Assembly: GCA_037976565.1 (NCBI GenBank) | Contig: CP137673.1 | Location: forward strand, 2,786,218 to 2,850,217 | Direction: 5' to 3' | Origin: Mesocentrotus franciscanus | Lineage: Eukaryota; Echinodermata; Echinoidea; Camarodonta; Strongylocentrotidae | DNA: 64,000 nt | Part shown: positions 48,151 to 60,941 of the stretch, one piece after another | How positions within the stretch are numbered: position 1 is the stretch's first letter | Layout of the letters: each line of letters opens with the position of its first letter | Translations under genes and position numbers: made by a program | The notes under the pieces: model-generated | What the model was told of the DNA's origin: nothing | Database searches by the model: none | What the model saw: the letters and a program-made list of their open reading frames with translations, nothing else

Positions 48151-48589
48151 TCATCTGCTCATTATCATCGCCATTTTCTTCGCTCTCGTAGTTTCACTAT
48201 ACTTTTTTTTAAATTTCATTCTTTTTGATAATTTTTCATATTCTTTACCTTTTCCTCCTCCTACTTTCCTTCACTAATTTTCGTGAAGCAACTTTATGAA
48301 AATAAAATGATGCGCATATTCTTATATTTTTATTGATTCATATTCTGATCAATATAAGTTGATATCTGATAAAATCAAGTTGTAGGCTATCCCATTAGTC
48401 TTGCAGACATTAAATTTGTCTCGAACATTTTGTGCAAGTGGAAATAATTTTTTTTTCGACTCCGTGTGTGAGCCTTCCTTGTCATGTTTGTGACAGAAAT
48501 GGTATTTTGTCAGTTTTAAGTAAGGTTATCATCAGACATTGCGAAATTTTCTGTTATCAATGACTCGTTCACACATACAAAGGAATATA

Positions 48590-49060
48590 AACTTCTCAAA
48601 AAAAGTTCAGCAATTCAAGTTTGAGCGTTGATATCCCTCTTGTTACTATATTATCGTACTTGAAGTTGGTATCGTTGGCAAGCCTGTTTCTTCTCCCTTT
48701 ATAATGATGCCCCATTTGTAATCATTATGTAATCATGGACTATGGATTACATGTGCACCTGAATATGTTGCCAAGTCAAAGGTGAAATGTTGCAAAATAC
48801 ATTGTTATTCTTACAAAACACAATCCATCCTCCAAACAAATAAAAAATTCACTATTGACAATAACAATGTACTTTGCAACATTTTTATTTTGACTTGGCC
48901 CCATATTTAGATGAACTGCACATTCCGTGATTATATAGTCTTTTCAAATGGGGCATTGTTGAAAAGGCGAAGAAACAGGCTTTCTTATGATACCAACGTC
49001 AAGTAAGATAATGTACTAACAAGAGGGATATCAACGCTAAAACTTGAATTGCATAACTTT
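48590..49060. mobile_element. Large foldback element, both arms kept
   Basis: GCGTTGATATCCCTCTTGTTA on the left faces its inverse on the right. Pairs are symmetric about ~48833, where the inner GAAATGTTGCAAAAT arms also meet. Confidence 0.75.
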
Positions 49061-49974
49061 TTGGAGGGTTAATCTTCCTTGACAAAAGCTTATAGCCGAA
49101 AGTTCGTACATCAAATTTCTCTCAAAGTTCTTTTCATTATTTGTTGCCTTCTTCTTAAATTTCAATCGATCTTCACAGAACTCTCTTTATTCATTATTTT
49201 AGATAATTATATTCTTCAAGTTCTGAATAATGAACAATATTTTTTAGTAATACATGTATAACTCATTTACTCCTTTACCGCCCATATGAAAATAAATGAT
49301 AACATTCTTTAAAATAGCAGATGAGCTAAAACTTACTTAGTCTTGGAATGGTGAAAAATGAATCTCCAAGGGTTAAATTAATTTCGTGAAGATCCGCCAC
49401 AATATTATTAGAGTCCTGACAAATCGATGCAACAGTGTACAGGGGTGTGTACCAATGATAGCGGACGAACGAAATGGCTCGGCGTTTGCGCGCTCTCTTT
49501 GCGAGTGATAAAAAACTTTGGGGTGGCGTTAGAACAGGGATGCGCATGCGTAGCATTGTTTCCCGTGTTGCCTAGCAACTCGGCCAAGGAATATAATTAT
49601 TGTTAGAGCCAAAGAGCCGACAGAGTTTAAATTGGGCTTTGTAATAACATTAATAATTCTGTTTTAAAAAAAAGCATGTTGTTAGCAACGTGATGAGAAG
49701 ATTATCACCGGGATCACCATGGAGTGTACTGGTGGTTGTATGTGATTGTATGTTGTATGTATTGCTATCTTGTGCATGTCGCGTTCGATCGTTCCTATGC
49801 ATTGTCCCGTTTAATTAATAAGTTTATTTTTTCACCATGACTACCAAAGCCAAATACCGTTCCATATTTCATTCCAATCTCAATTGAAAAGCACTCTGCC
49901 ATACTGCGATCATTATATTACTAGTCTCTCGGTTTTCCCGCTTATATCTCGCTCCCCTACCCCTACTCTCCCCT

Positions 49975-50079
49975 CTCCCCCCTCTCTCTCTCTCTCTCTT
50001 TCTCTCTCTTTCTCTTTCTCTCTTTATATATCCGTTTCTGTCTCTGTCTGTCTTTCTTTCCCTCCATCCATCACGCCCG

Positions 50080-50127
<48 letters not shown>

Positions 50128-50172
50128 TTGTCTCTGCCTCTGTCTGTCTTTTTCTCCCTCCATCCATCAAGC

Positions 50173-50214
<42 letters not shown>

Positions 50215-50270
50215 CTGCCTCTGTTTGTCTTTTTCTCTCTTTCTACATCCCTCCTGCCCCCTTCCCCTCC

Positions 50271-50303
<33 letters not shown>

Positions 50304-50340
50304 CTCTCTCTTTCGATCTCTTTATTTCTCGATGTCTCTC
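49975..50340. repeat. CT-rich microsatellites
   Basis: Several CT tracts with a short AT run near 50198-50213. Confidence 0.95.
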
Positions 50341-51504
50341 TCATAACTCAATCTCCTCCCTCTCTTTTCTCTCTCTACCTCTCTTTCTCGCTTTTATGCC
50401 TCAATATTTGTCTACCCCGGATGTGTTTCCTTCAATACTTACCATACATCCATTTTTATCCTAATTTCTTTTCATCATATTTATACACAGAGAATACTTG
50501 TTCTCATACTACTTATTTTATTCGTACTCTCCTTTATCATTTTTTTCTCACTCCCTCGCCTGCGGTACCAGACCCTCAATCCGATTCAACCAAGTGGTAA
50601 TATTCGATATATTGACCGAGGTGCTTTCTAAACTCCTTGGTCTAAGAAAAGAACATTATCCGGTTCATGTGCGTTGTGCTTACATGTGGTTTAGTGGTGG
50701 TTATTTTACCTGACTGCTAAGGAAGCATAAACTAATGCTTGTTAGTAAGCAACATGGTTTCTAGCAAACCATTGGTTCATATTTCGGCAACAGCTAATAT
50801 TATATTTAATATTATTATTATTGAATTATCATTATTTTCTAAGGTTCATTCAATCACAGAGGGGGCAATGAGAGGGGGAGAAAGAATTGCAGAGATCGAT
50901 AGACGGCAAAAAAAGGCTTGGAGCGAGGAAGGGGGCAATGGAAGAGGGGGAGAGATTCATTAAGATATAAAAGAGGCATATCAGACATATCATACATAAT
51001 AAAGTTCAGATGATAGAGTAGAATGGTGCGATTTACATGAGTTAGGTACTGATAAAAAAATTGGTACCCTGCCCCCTTCCTCACTCTGCCCCCGCCCTCT
51101 CTCTCTCTATAAATAGATATATCCCTCTTTCTCATTCATCCCACGACTGTCCTTCCTGCCTCTATAATCTTTCTTTTTCTTTAATATTTTACCTATGAAC
51201 CTTTGACAAAATGTAAAAATAACAAAACTAACAAATTACAATCAACGCGAAGCCTTTTTCAGAGAGACAGTTTACTTCCATCGCGTTATCAAATTCAGTT
51301 TGCACTTTTTGATCAATGGGGGTGATTGAACTAATAACTGACAACAGGTCTGTTCATCCATGGTGTATTGTACTTAAAGGGAAATTCCCTATCTCTCTAC
51401 CCACAGGTAATAATAATATTTGTGTCTCATTTTATCATGTTTCAACTTGTTTCTATGGTGTACATTTACAACTTCCTGTTCTGTTTCTTCTTCTCTGTCT
51501 TTTC

Positions 51505-51544
51505 CATGTAATTCTCTCTCTCTCTCCCTCTCTCTCTCCCTTTT

Positions 51545-51603
<59 letters not shown>

Positions 51604-51695
51604 CCTCCCCCTCTCTCTCTCTCTCTCCTCCTCTCTTTTTTGTCTCTCTTTTTATCTCTTTCTCTCTCTCTCTCTCTCATTTCCTCTCTCTTTCT
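51505..51695. repeat. CT-rich microsatellite
   Basis: Counterpart of 16495-16610. Confidence 0.95.
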
Positions 51696-52026
51696 CTTCA
51701 TCTACATCTGTTTCTTAAAAAAACGAAAAACACTGGCGATGCAGACCATTCGTTTTCACTCGTACATAATTATATATGTCTCCCATATGTCTCGGCTGAC
51801 TAATTGGAATGTTTTTAATCTCATCCATAGCAAAATATGAGCATTTTGTCATATAGTCGAACTGAATGCATGAAGCCCGGTGCCGATAAAAAGGCTCCTT
51901 TTAAATATTTCGTTTTATGTTTCAATTTTTGTTTTAAATCTCGTGACAATTGAACTGTATGAAAGTGCGTGATACTTATTCTTTTCATTTTATCAACATA
52001 ACCTTAGTGAAGTGTTTATGCAATCA

Positions 52027-52411
52027 TTAAAGGTATAGACCAGTTCTGGTCATGCGATTGCATTGTGAAAGAAACGTTGTGGAATCGATCAGAAAAAGGT
52101 TGATCAACTAGCATATAAGTATTGGTGTGTACTGCAAGGTTCTGGAATCATCAAAATGATAAGAAATTTGGCCCAGTCTTGGTAAAGTTACAAGCACTGT
52201 ACACAGAAAGATGTATATGGGACTACCCTATATCTATCCGGGCCAGATAGATATACTAATTTACCAAATGTATCAATTAGTAGGCGGTTTCCCGGCAAAA
52301 TTTGAATCATCACGTATTAGTAAAAACATATTCTTTCACATGATTGGTAATAAAAGCTTCTATTTCATTTTTTGAAATGGGGGCGTTTCCAAAACTGGTC
52401 TTTACCTTTAA
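52027..52411. mobile_element. 385-base TTAA MITE, only in copy B
   Basis: TTAAAGGTATAGACCAG at the left and ACTGGTCTTTACCTTTAA at the right. Copy A at ~16986 has the empty site CATTAAGACAGAC. Confidence 0.9.
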
Positions 52412-52455
52412 GACGGACAATATCAACCCTAAATCCAATACATTAAATCATTAAT

Positions 52456-53126
52456 ACAATCATGAAGAGCGCCACTGTTAACAACACACGTCAAGATAAC
52501 CTAACATGAACATGCAATGCACGATAATTATTAATGGTCACCCATGTTTTATTGAATAACACTCATTCTCGTTTTCTATTTTCTGATAAATGTAGTTTTG
52601 TATAGAGTATATCTGCGCGTTAGAAGCATAATATTGATCCAATTATTCCAATAGTAAAACTATAGTACTCTTTGCATTGTTCGCATCTAGTGAATTACAC
52701 TGCCTTCAAAGGCAATTTGAAATAATTAAATATACAAAAATCAGATAAAGCATTCAAAAAGTCAATATAATCTATTGAGTTTTTCCACTAATACTATTTA
52801 CAGAGTAGTATATCATCGCATCAAAATTGCTTTGATTTTTGTGATGGAACAAACTGAAACAAGATTAAATCTACAGTTCGTCGAGTATCGGATTCATAAC
52901 ATTTTCTACATCACATCAATATATACATCAACAAATCGCCAGCAATTGTGTTGATAACCCTAACTATAGTTCATCATTTAACCTTAAAATAGTTTTGTTA
53001 TGTACAAAAATAATAGACCATTACTATTCTATACATATACCTCACATCATCAATGTTACTGGAAGAACCATGGCCCGGGTTTATTGACATGACTGAGTTG
53101 GCATTCTTTAAATTAAATGTTTTAAA
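52456..53126. other. Non-coding AT-rich DNA
   Basis: Nothing recognised. Confidence 0.5.
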
Positions 53127-53485
53127 TCGTTGGAAAAAAAGTTGAAAATCTTGGCTTTGCAATTGGACGTATTAATGAAACGTATAGGGTAATCAAATAC
53201 ATTATGCATCAAATGTACGAAGGATCAGAAGAAACACAATTACAAAACCAGATATTACATGAGCATAATGAGTTCCTGGCTTTAAACCAGTTTCCTGGCA
53301 CAGTAGCCGCAATGTTTAACAGTAAAAATCGTCAGTGCCCATTTATAGTGCATCATAATTTGCTGACACCAGATTTGCTTGAATTACCAATTAATGTGTC
53401 TGTGTGTGCAAATGTCTCTGAAGCAGCGAACCCGTGGTGCCGGCACCAGAAAATACTCCAACTTGCCTTCATATCTCGAAGGTGA
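53127..53485 (+). other. Open frame of about 118 codons, unknown
   Basis: Open between stops, with an internal ATG at 53204. Contains LGFAIGRINETYRVIKY and LQNQILHEHNEF, which faintly recall the region before the donor-binding part of beta-1,3-galactosyltransferases. No DxD motif is seen. Could be a decayed exon or chance. Confidence 0.25.
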
Positions 53486-54545
53486 GGGAAATTTGATATT
53501 ACGATGATAATTCCTTTAGCAGTCGACTATATAGCACAGTGCATTACGCAGGACCTGTCGGTGACTGACAACACCTGTTATTGGATAAACATCCGAATAT
53601 TTAGTTTTGGCAGGAGATTTGCTGTTCAAGACATGAGTAACTTTATTAAAACAAAACATACTCATTTTCACTGAAAAAGCACAAAACACACTTCGAAATT
53701 TATTGGATTTCCCTGCCTCTGTTTTTCATATTTCATCGCTCCTTACTCAATTATTGTTAGTTTTGTTTTTCTATTTCTATTTCTATCGCATTCTGTACAA
53801 TCTTCGTTTGATTCTGTGAAAGTATTTATATTCTTTCATTATACACACAACTAAAGATTACGCCCCCTCTCTCTCTCTATGAATAATGTACAATTGTATA
53901 CGACTAATATACTGAGAGGGGATTATACAAATTAATCGTTGTTGTCAGTAGACCATGATGAAAATTAATTGCCTTTCAATCGACTACAATAGAAGTAATA
54001 ATATCATTACTATCAAGACTGATGTACAATTATATAGAGACCGTACCAGCCGGTTCTTTCTCCCACACAGAACACTAATCAAAATTGATATCATTTACGT
54101 TATAAATACGTATATCAATTTGTTTGTGTTGATATCATAGATCTTTTTAATTTTTCTTCTTTCAGAGTATATGATGAAAACTTTTGTTTTTGTTTATTTT
54201 TGTTTGTCCCTGTTAAGAACCTAACCCTCTTCCCCACCTAAAAAAAAAACATCCCAAGGTTATCTCTTCGTTGTATTTACACATAGTAACATAGTTTGGG
54301 GATATTTCTTTAGTTCATTTTTGTTCATTATGCGCACAAAGTCAATGATCACATTAACTTTTCATCAATGAAATAAAAATGTCGGTGGTTCATATGTAAT
54401 TAGGAATATTACGCGGGAGTTACAGTACATTAATCGATTATTCTCAAATTCAAATAGAAAGGAATGACACACGAGAAAGGCAACCAACGTCGCTACGTTG
54501 CCAAGTTACAAAAGCAATTAGATATCACACAATAACATGATATCA
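53486..54545. other. Non-coding DNA
   Basis: Nothing recognised beyond short AT-rich stretches. Confidence 0.5.
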
Positions 54546-54815
54546 CTGGCGGATCCAGGATTTTCCAATAAGGGGCTGAAATTTGGAAATCGCACCGACC
54601 GTTTTTTCGGGGTGGGGGTAGTGGGGGTAGTGGGGGTATGGGGGTAGTGAGCACTAATTTTTTATTTATTTTTTTTGCCCAATCGCGCCGATCGTTTTTA
54701 CGCTCAGTGGGGGGGGGGAGGAAGGGGTTGAGCATTACATTTTAAAAAGGGGTTTTAAAATTGTGTTCTTTTCCAGGGGTGGGGTCCCTTTTTTGTCAGG
54801 GGATCCGCGCCTGCA
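54546..54815. mobile_element. Short element with GGCGGATCC ends
   Basis: CACTGGCGGATCCAGG at the left and GGGGATCCGCGCCTG at the right, with GGGGTAGTG repeats inside. Confidence 0.55.
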
Positions 54816-55601
54816 TGACATAATGATCTTTTATCAGCAACGATAAAGATTATCAATAAGTACAAGACAGATTGAGTAAATGATTATTCTTTTAGCTTAA
54901 AATACGACATTATTTGCCACTAATATCATTTTTTTAAGACTGTTCTTATTATTCACATTAAAATGCTATCACGTTGATTCACGGAATTCAGCCTGGCCAA
55001 TACAATCTAAATAACATAATTCATATGATCACATTCTACTTCCAAAACTCAACTAAAGACTTTACTCCTAAAAATGTCATGGGAACTTCAACATTCGATC
55101 CCTGCATTGCAGACAAGTGTACGGTAGAATTTAGTTTAGCATTGAGCCTCAAATTCAAGGCGATCATACATTAGCGCTTACATCAATTATGAAGATTGGA
55201 TTGGATCAGAAGCACCTTGACGATTGCTTCTCATTTTAACAGGATACTTATCTGTATATACACTGTCACTGGTGAGGGGATAATAATTATAGCAGAAACC
55301 TAATGGATCATCGGAGCTGCCCCAACACTAGATTCATCCATCCGAACAGCTAAAGGATGTAAAGAGAGTGACCTTGTCTGTCCTTAATGACTTTAATAAT
55401 GAATGACCTTCGCGAGCTTTTATCATCTATACTTTATTGCCTCCATGAAAATAACGAGATTGGCATGAAGACATGGGTTAACCCCTTCCATGCCATGGGA
55501 AGTCTTTCCTCGTCTCCAAGGGCATCATCCAGAACTGTTGAGACTCCTTACTCCTTGGTAGTACGGATGAACAGTCATCTGCAGCCATCCTTGAGGAGAA
55601 T
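54816..55601. other. 3' flank and UTR of the EMI receptor gene
   Basis: No other gene. AATAAA on the minus strand at 55433-55438, about 165 bases after the stop, is the likely poly(A) signal. Confidence 0.5.
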
Positions 55602-57061
55602 TCAAAATCGGGATGTATTCACGTAGACGGAATCAAGTTCTGCATATCGGAGTAACGACGGACCCGACCGACTCCTCTCTATCGCTGCTTTGGCTTTTTG
55701 TGATTCCTGACCTGACGTCACCACCGGTTTCTTGGGAGCTACCTTTGGAGGTCTTCCCGTCGTCATCGAATGAGAGTCTTTGACTTCTACGGTATCGTAG
55801 ACCTCTTCGTCTTCGTATGGCTGGACGGGAATGGACAGTTTTCTACTGTTGTTCGGAAGCGATGCCGTCGAGCGCCTATGGTTTTCGTAGTTACTGTCCT
55901 GATCCATACTATCTTGACGAGGAGTGGCATAACTGGATTTCGCGATAATGGGTTTCGGCATCTTTCTTCTGTTCTCTGGTGTAACAACAACATCATATAG
56001 ATTTCTAAGTTCGTTTGCTGAATCGTGTGCAATATCGTGGTTGCTGCATCCGTTTATATCTACAAGGCCATAACTGTCACTGAATAGAGGGGAGCGTGGA
56101 GCAAGTCCAGGCACGTCATCTCCTAGTACGTATGTACATGTCATTTTTTCATCGGCCACACTTTGTAACTTCTTGGTAGTTGCAGGGGATAGGTCTCCCG
56201 GGAGAACATACATACCCTGTGTAGGAAATGCATGCTTGGCATCACTTCCCCGTCTTGATGATGGCTCTGATCTGGTCTCACCAACACGGTCATACAAATT
56301 TACATTACCACTTGAGGGTCCAGACAAATTGGATCGGAATTCCAGAGTGCAATCCTCGATGGATGATTTGGGATTTTCTTCCAGTGAAGGGAACTTTATA
56401 ACAGGCTTCCTTGGTGACGCACCTTCCCTCTCAAAGCTGCGTCGATCCGAATTGGTCGGTGGGGAGGTCTGTCCCTTGGACATGTCAAGGTATTGTGCCG
56501 TTGCCGCACGAGGTGCGACTAGGTGATTGGCTGCAGAGGGCGGTGCGCAGGTGTTTGATGAACCCTCGCCAGGCTGCAGATTTCTCCTGATTTTCGGTAA
56601 AGGTTTAGGCTTAGGAAGGGGTTTCCTTTGTCCAATCATAGATTCACCCATCCGATGATTATTATTGTCCTTAGAAACTGTTTTCTTTTGGGATGGCTCT
56701 GGGGAAGTCCGGAGTTCGTCTGCAAAAGCGGTATACTCGTTTTCGGTAACAGCGGCTGGCGCACTTGGGCGTTGGCCTTTTACAGGGCTACTTTGAAGTC
56801 GTATCGCCGCCGGTGAGGGCATTAGATCCGACATCCTGACGCATTCGAATCCTTTAGCATCCTTTTGTAGTTTGTGAGGTTTCAGTGGACCTTCCTCAGA
56901 GTCGATAGCTTCGTAGGAATTCTCCTGCTTAGAGTCGTCAAGGTCTATGATGTCATAGCCAGGATTTGAAGTGGCTGTCAGTTTTCCCTTGTGACCCTTG
57001 ACCTTCTGTTTGAGTTTTGGTCGTGCACCACCATTGGGCACTGTACCGTTCATGTGGATAC
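55602..57061 (-). CDS. Receptor exon: cytoplasmic tail
   Basis: 1460 bases from acceptor GTATAGCAG to TGA at 55602-55604, ending VYVNTSRF. GC-richer than its surroundings with no frame break. Confidence 0.9.
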
Positions 57062-60000
57062 CTGCTATACAAAGAGAGAGAGAGGGGGAGAGAGATAACG
57101 GGTGAGCTGAGCTGATATTGGACAAAACGGAAGAATAACGAGAAAATAAGAAGGAACAAAGGGTGACCGGTAATGATAGATAGCTAGATAGATAGATGAA
57201 TAGAAAGAAGGAGTAGTATGGGTACACTAGTAGAAGGTGTAATATACGTTATATAATATTAGTGGTGATAGTAGTAGTACAAATCACTAGTAGTAGTCAT
57301 GGTAGTACATGTACTAGTATTATTATCAGTATTAGCATTATTATTTTTAGTAGTAGTAGTAGTCGTAGTAGTGGTAGAATAAGTAGCAGTGATAGAATGA
57401 GGGAGAGGAGGAGGAGAAAGAGTAGGAGGAGCAGGAGGAGAAGAAAAAAAAATTACGGCATAGTGTTGTAGTTACATGCACTTCAGTTTGTAAAAGTCAT
57501 AGTTGTTTAAAGTGTTCATTATGGTTGTAGAGAAGTAGTGAGGGTGAAAAACTAAATATCCTGTCTGCATTTACCTTCACTATCCCTCCTTGTTGGTGAC
57601 TCATTTTCCATCCTGTAAATATACAAGAAAAGATTAACGGATTATTAATACACTTGATATGTTAACCACCACTTATCAGTACGAGTACCCACTAGGACAA
57701 TTAAATGCCAATTACGTTCGGGACAGTTAGATCTTACCCCGGACAACTGTCCATACCCCTGGGCAAACTGTCTTTACTCCTAAACAGTCACTCCCGAAAG
57801 AATTTACCCCTTATTAGCCTCATACAGTATACAAATAACCAAATGGCATGACGGGAAAGATGTACGGGATAGTTGACCAGGGGGTAATGGTTTAGGAGAA
57901 CATTTACTTTAGGGTATATGTTCTAGGGGTTGATATCTGGGCCCCGTCTTACAAAAAGTTACGATTGATCCAAATCAATCGTAAGTCCTCCAATCAATCG
58001 CAAGTTTGCAGTCTTCTATCTATTATGTACATAGTTACGATTGATATCAATCGCAAATAAGTTGCGATTGATGTCAACTCTTTGTAAGACAGGGCCCAGG
58101 TGTAGTCATCAATTTATCTCATATCTAAGAAGTTTAATAATTACATTTAATGAATAAACATGATAGAAGTCTTATGATTGTAGGGCCAATACTTAGCAAT
58201 ATGGAACCAATTCAATTAAAAGAACACCATTGTGTGTTTTCTTTAAATCTTTGTTAGATTTCCTTATAGAAAGATAAGAAAACATGGTTGCTTCCGTGGG
58301 CAGTTCCTGTCTTTCACTTCTCTGTAGTCATTCCTCAACTCACTTTGTCTAAATGAAAAGTGATTGTATATTCAGATATGAAAATAATGTGCAAATTATG
58401 TGTAGTAATGGATGGACCTAAGACCGAAAGACGTAAACAGGACACTATAGACCTATATAGAGACATGATCAAATCGAAAGTTGGACATCGTTAACAAGGC
58501 GAGTGAATTTCTTCGTACATAGGACCTAAAAGAAGACCATGATCACACCCGCTTTATGACAATCAATATATTATTCTAGGTCATTAATTATGTCACTTTG
58601 GCAGTTTATGACGTAGGCACTTGTAACTGCCTTCCTGTTCACGAAGAGCCATTGCATTAAAGGGATTTTTATTGAATAGTTAAAATTAATAAAATATGAT
58701 AAACTATTACCGTGTTTACAGCGCATAGCAGAATAAGATAAATTAAAATAAAAACGAAAATAAACAAAAAGTGTACGGGTTTACCGAAAATGATTGAATT
58801 TGGGTAAACAAAGTGACGCTGTTAGCTCTGTCATTTTGAAAGATTTAAATAAAATTTTACAACATCTTCCATAGGAAATTATATACCAATATCTCTATAA
58901 AAATATTTTTTGCATTATCATTATCATTTCAATCATCATTCTTTAAATCATAAAACGTCATCATTATGTTAATGCCCCTCTAAAGTGTTGGGAGCCCCAA
59001 ATATTTTATGATAACATTTCCCTTAAATTGCATCATAATGTGAAAGAGAATGTCATTAAAGACACATTTCTGCAAGGATTATCAAACAAATTTGTTTGAA
59101 GTCGAATATTGATGAAAGAATACAAAATTTAGGTTTTCTGCGTACAACAGAAAACCCAAATTATGTATTCTTTTATCAATATTTGTCTTCAAACACCTTT
59201 TGTTTGGGGGGGAATCTTGGCAGAAGTGTGTCTTAAATTATCCTCTTTCAAATTATGATACGATTTAAGAGAAATTTTGCCATCAAATTGTTGGGGAATT
59301 TAGGGCTCCTAACACTTTAGAGGGACTTTAATGATTCACATTTCTAACATAATGTAAAACATGAAAAGATACAGGTGTTTACAGCTTTCAGAAAATTAAC
59401 ATACCTCTGTGTTTTTTTCTTCTCAAAAATCAACGGTAGCTCTATAGAAAACGTTTAACTCATTTTAACACGGCAAGCAAGTAATAATTCATGACAATAA
59501 AAAATATAAAACAACACCCCATTTGTCATACTTCCTCAATATATCCTCCCTCATTGGTTTTCATTAACAAAGTTGTTCCGTTGAAAATGGTAATATGCAT
59601 TAAATTTCCACCAGGGTGTTCCTGTTTGCCGGATCGCTTTATCACGTGAATTCAATAAATCAAAAGTGAAATTGTACAAAGATGTAGAAGTGGATGGGGT
59701 TCAGGGGCGGGTTCAAGATTGTCAGAGGGGAGGGGAGCAAATCAAAATGACTTGAAAATTATCTCTGCGAATATGACTTTGGCCATCCTATACCTGCTTG
59801 GTTAGGGGTTGAGGGAGAAATGAAAAAATCCAACGTGAACATTTTTTTCAGGAAAATGATCTCATGAATGAATCCTACTTGCCCTTAAAACAATAAAATC
59901 AGGAACATAAGTATACAATAAGCCAAAAAGATAATATGGAAAACTCTCTTTCAAGTACCGCATACAGTACTCCTGTAAACAAGAAACATCTACAATGCAA

Positions 60001-60901
60001 AAGAAATGAAGAGAAGATTGACCAAAAGAGGCTAGGCTTTCGGACGTGAACATAATCGACCAAATACTGGACTATTATGAATAAAAAAACAACTCTAATC
60101 ATACAGATACACGGGTATCCTTTTATGATGAATTTAAAAAAATCATGGAAATACTAGAACATTAACATTGCTTGGAAGATTTGCAGTTATAAAATGACGC
60201 AATCTCTAGGGTTTAAGAAGAACTTCTTCTCACCTTCCAACGGGCTTCTTCTTCGGACAAAACTTCCTGACGCCGCAGACGGCCCCAACGATCGACATCG
60301 CCAGGAACACGACCACGGCGGCCACGGATATACCCATCATCATCGTCCGATTCGACAGCAAGCTGGCCGATTTCCCTTGCCCTCCGACGTAAACAGGCGA
60401 GGTTTCGATGTGGTTGCCCGGCGAGGCGGTGGTTGAGGTACGGGTACGAGAGTGGCGCTGAGTGTCACCGTTGTTGTTGTTAAGACTTGTAGATCGAGAT
60501 GTTGTTGACGGTGATGTTGTTGTTGTTGTAGCGGTGGTAGGGGTTCCCGTGGTGGTTGGCCGGGCAGTCGTTGTTACAGCTTCCGTTGTTGGTGCTTTAA
60601 GTCAAAAATGATGAAGCATGGTAAATTTGAAACATAAACGAGCAATTTCACACTGGAGAGACAATGACAATACTAAACTATGGGCTACATAAGATCTAGG
60701 TCAATGTTTATGGTTGTATTGTCACGAAAGGGTATGGATATTTTTCGGCTGCGCGGATAAGTAAAGGGCTTAAGGGAAGTTTTGTTTGTCTGTTTGTTTG
60801 TTTGTTTGTTTGTTTGTTCGTTTTTATAGCTTTCTTTTTTGTTTGTTTTTGTTTTAAGTGGCTGATGTAATTCCTTGCAATTGTATCTAGAGAATAGCAT
60901 T

Positions 60902-60941
<40 letters not shown>

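Larger units (their letters stand above)
33880..52455 (+). repeat. Segmental duplication, copy B
   Basis: Counterpart of 1365-17040. It is longer mainly because intron 5 of the Ly6 gene has gained several elements, and because of inserts near 46975-47830 and 52027-52411. Confidence 0.85.

Noticed and set aside
55770..56816. Plus-strand frames over the receptor tail exon
   Set aside because: Shadows of the minus-strand coding exon.
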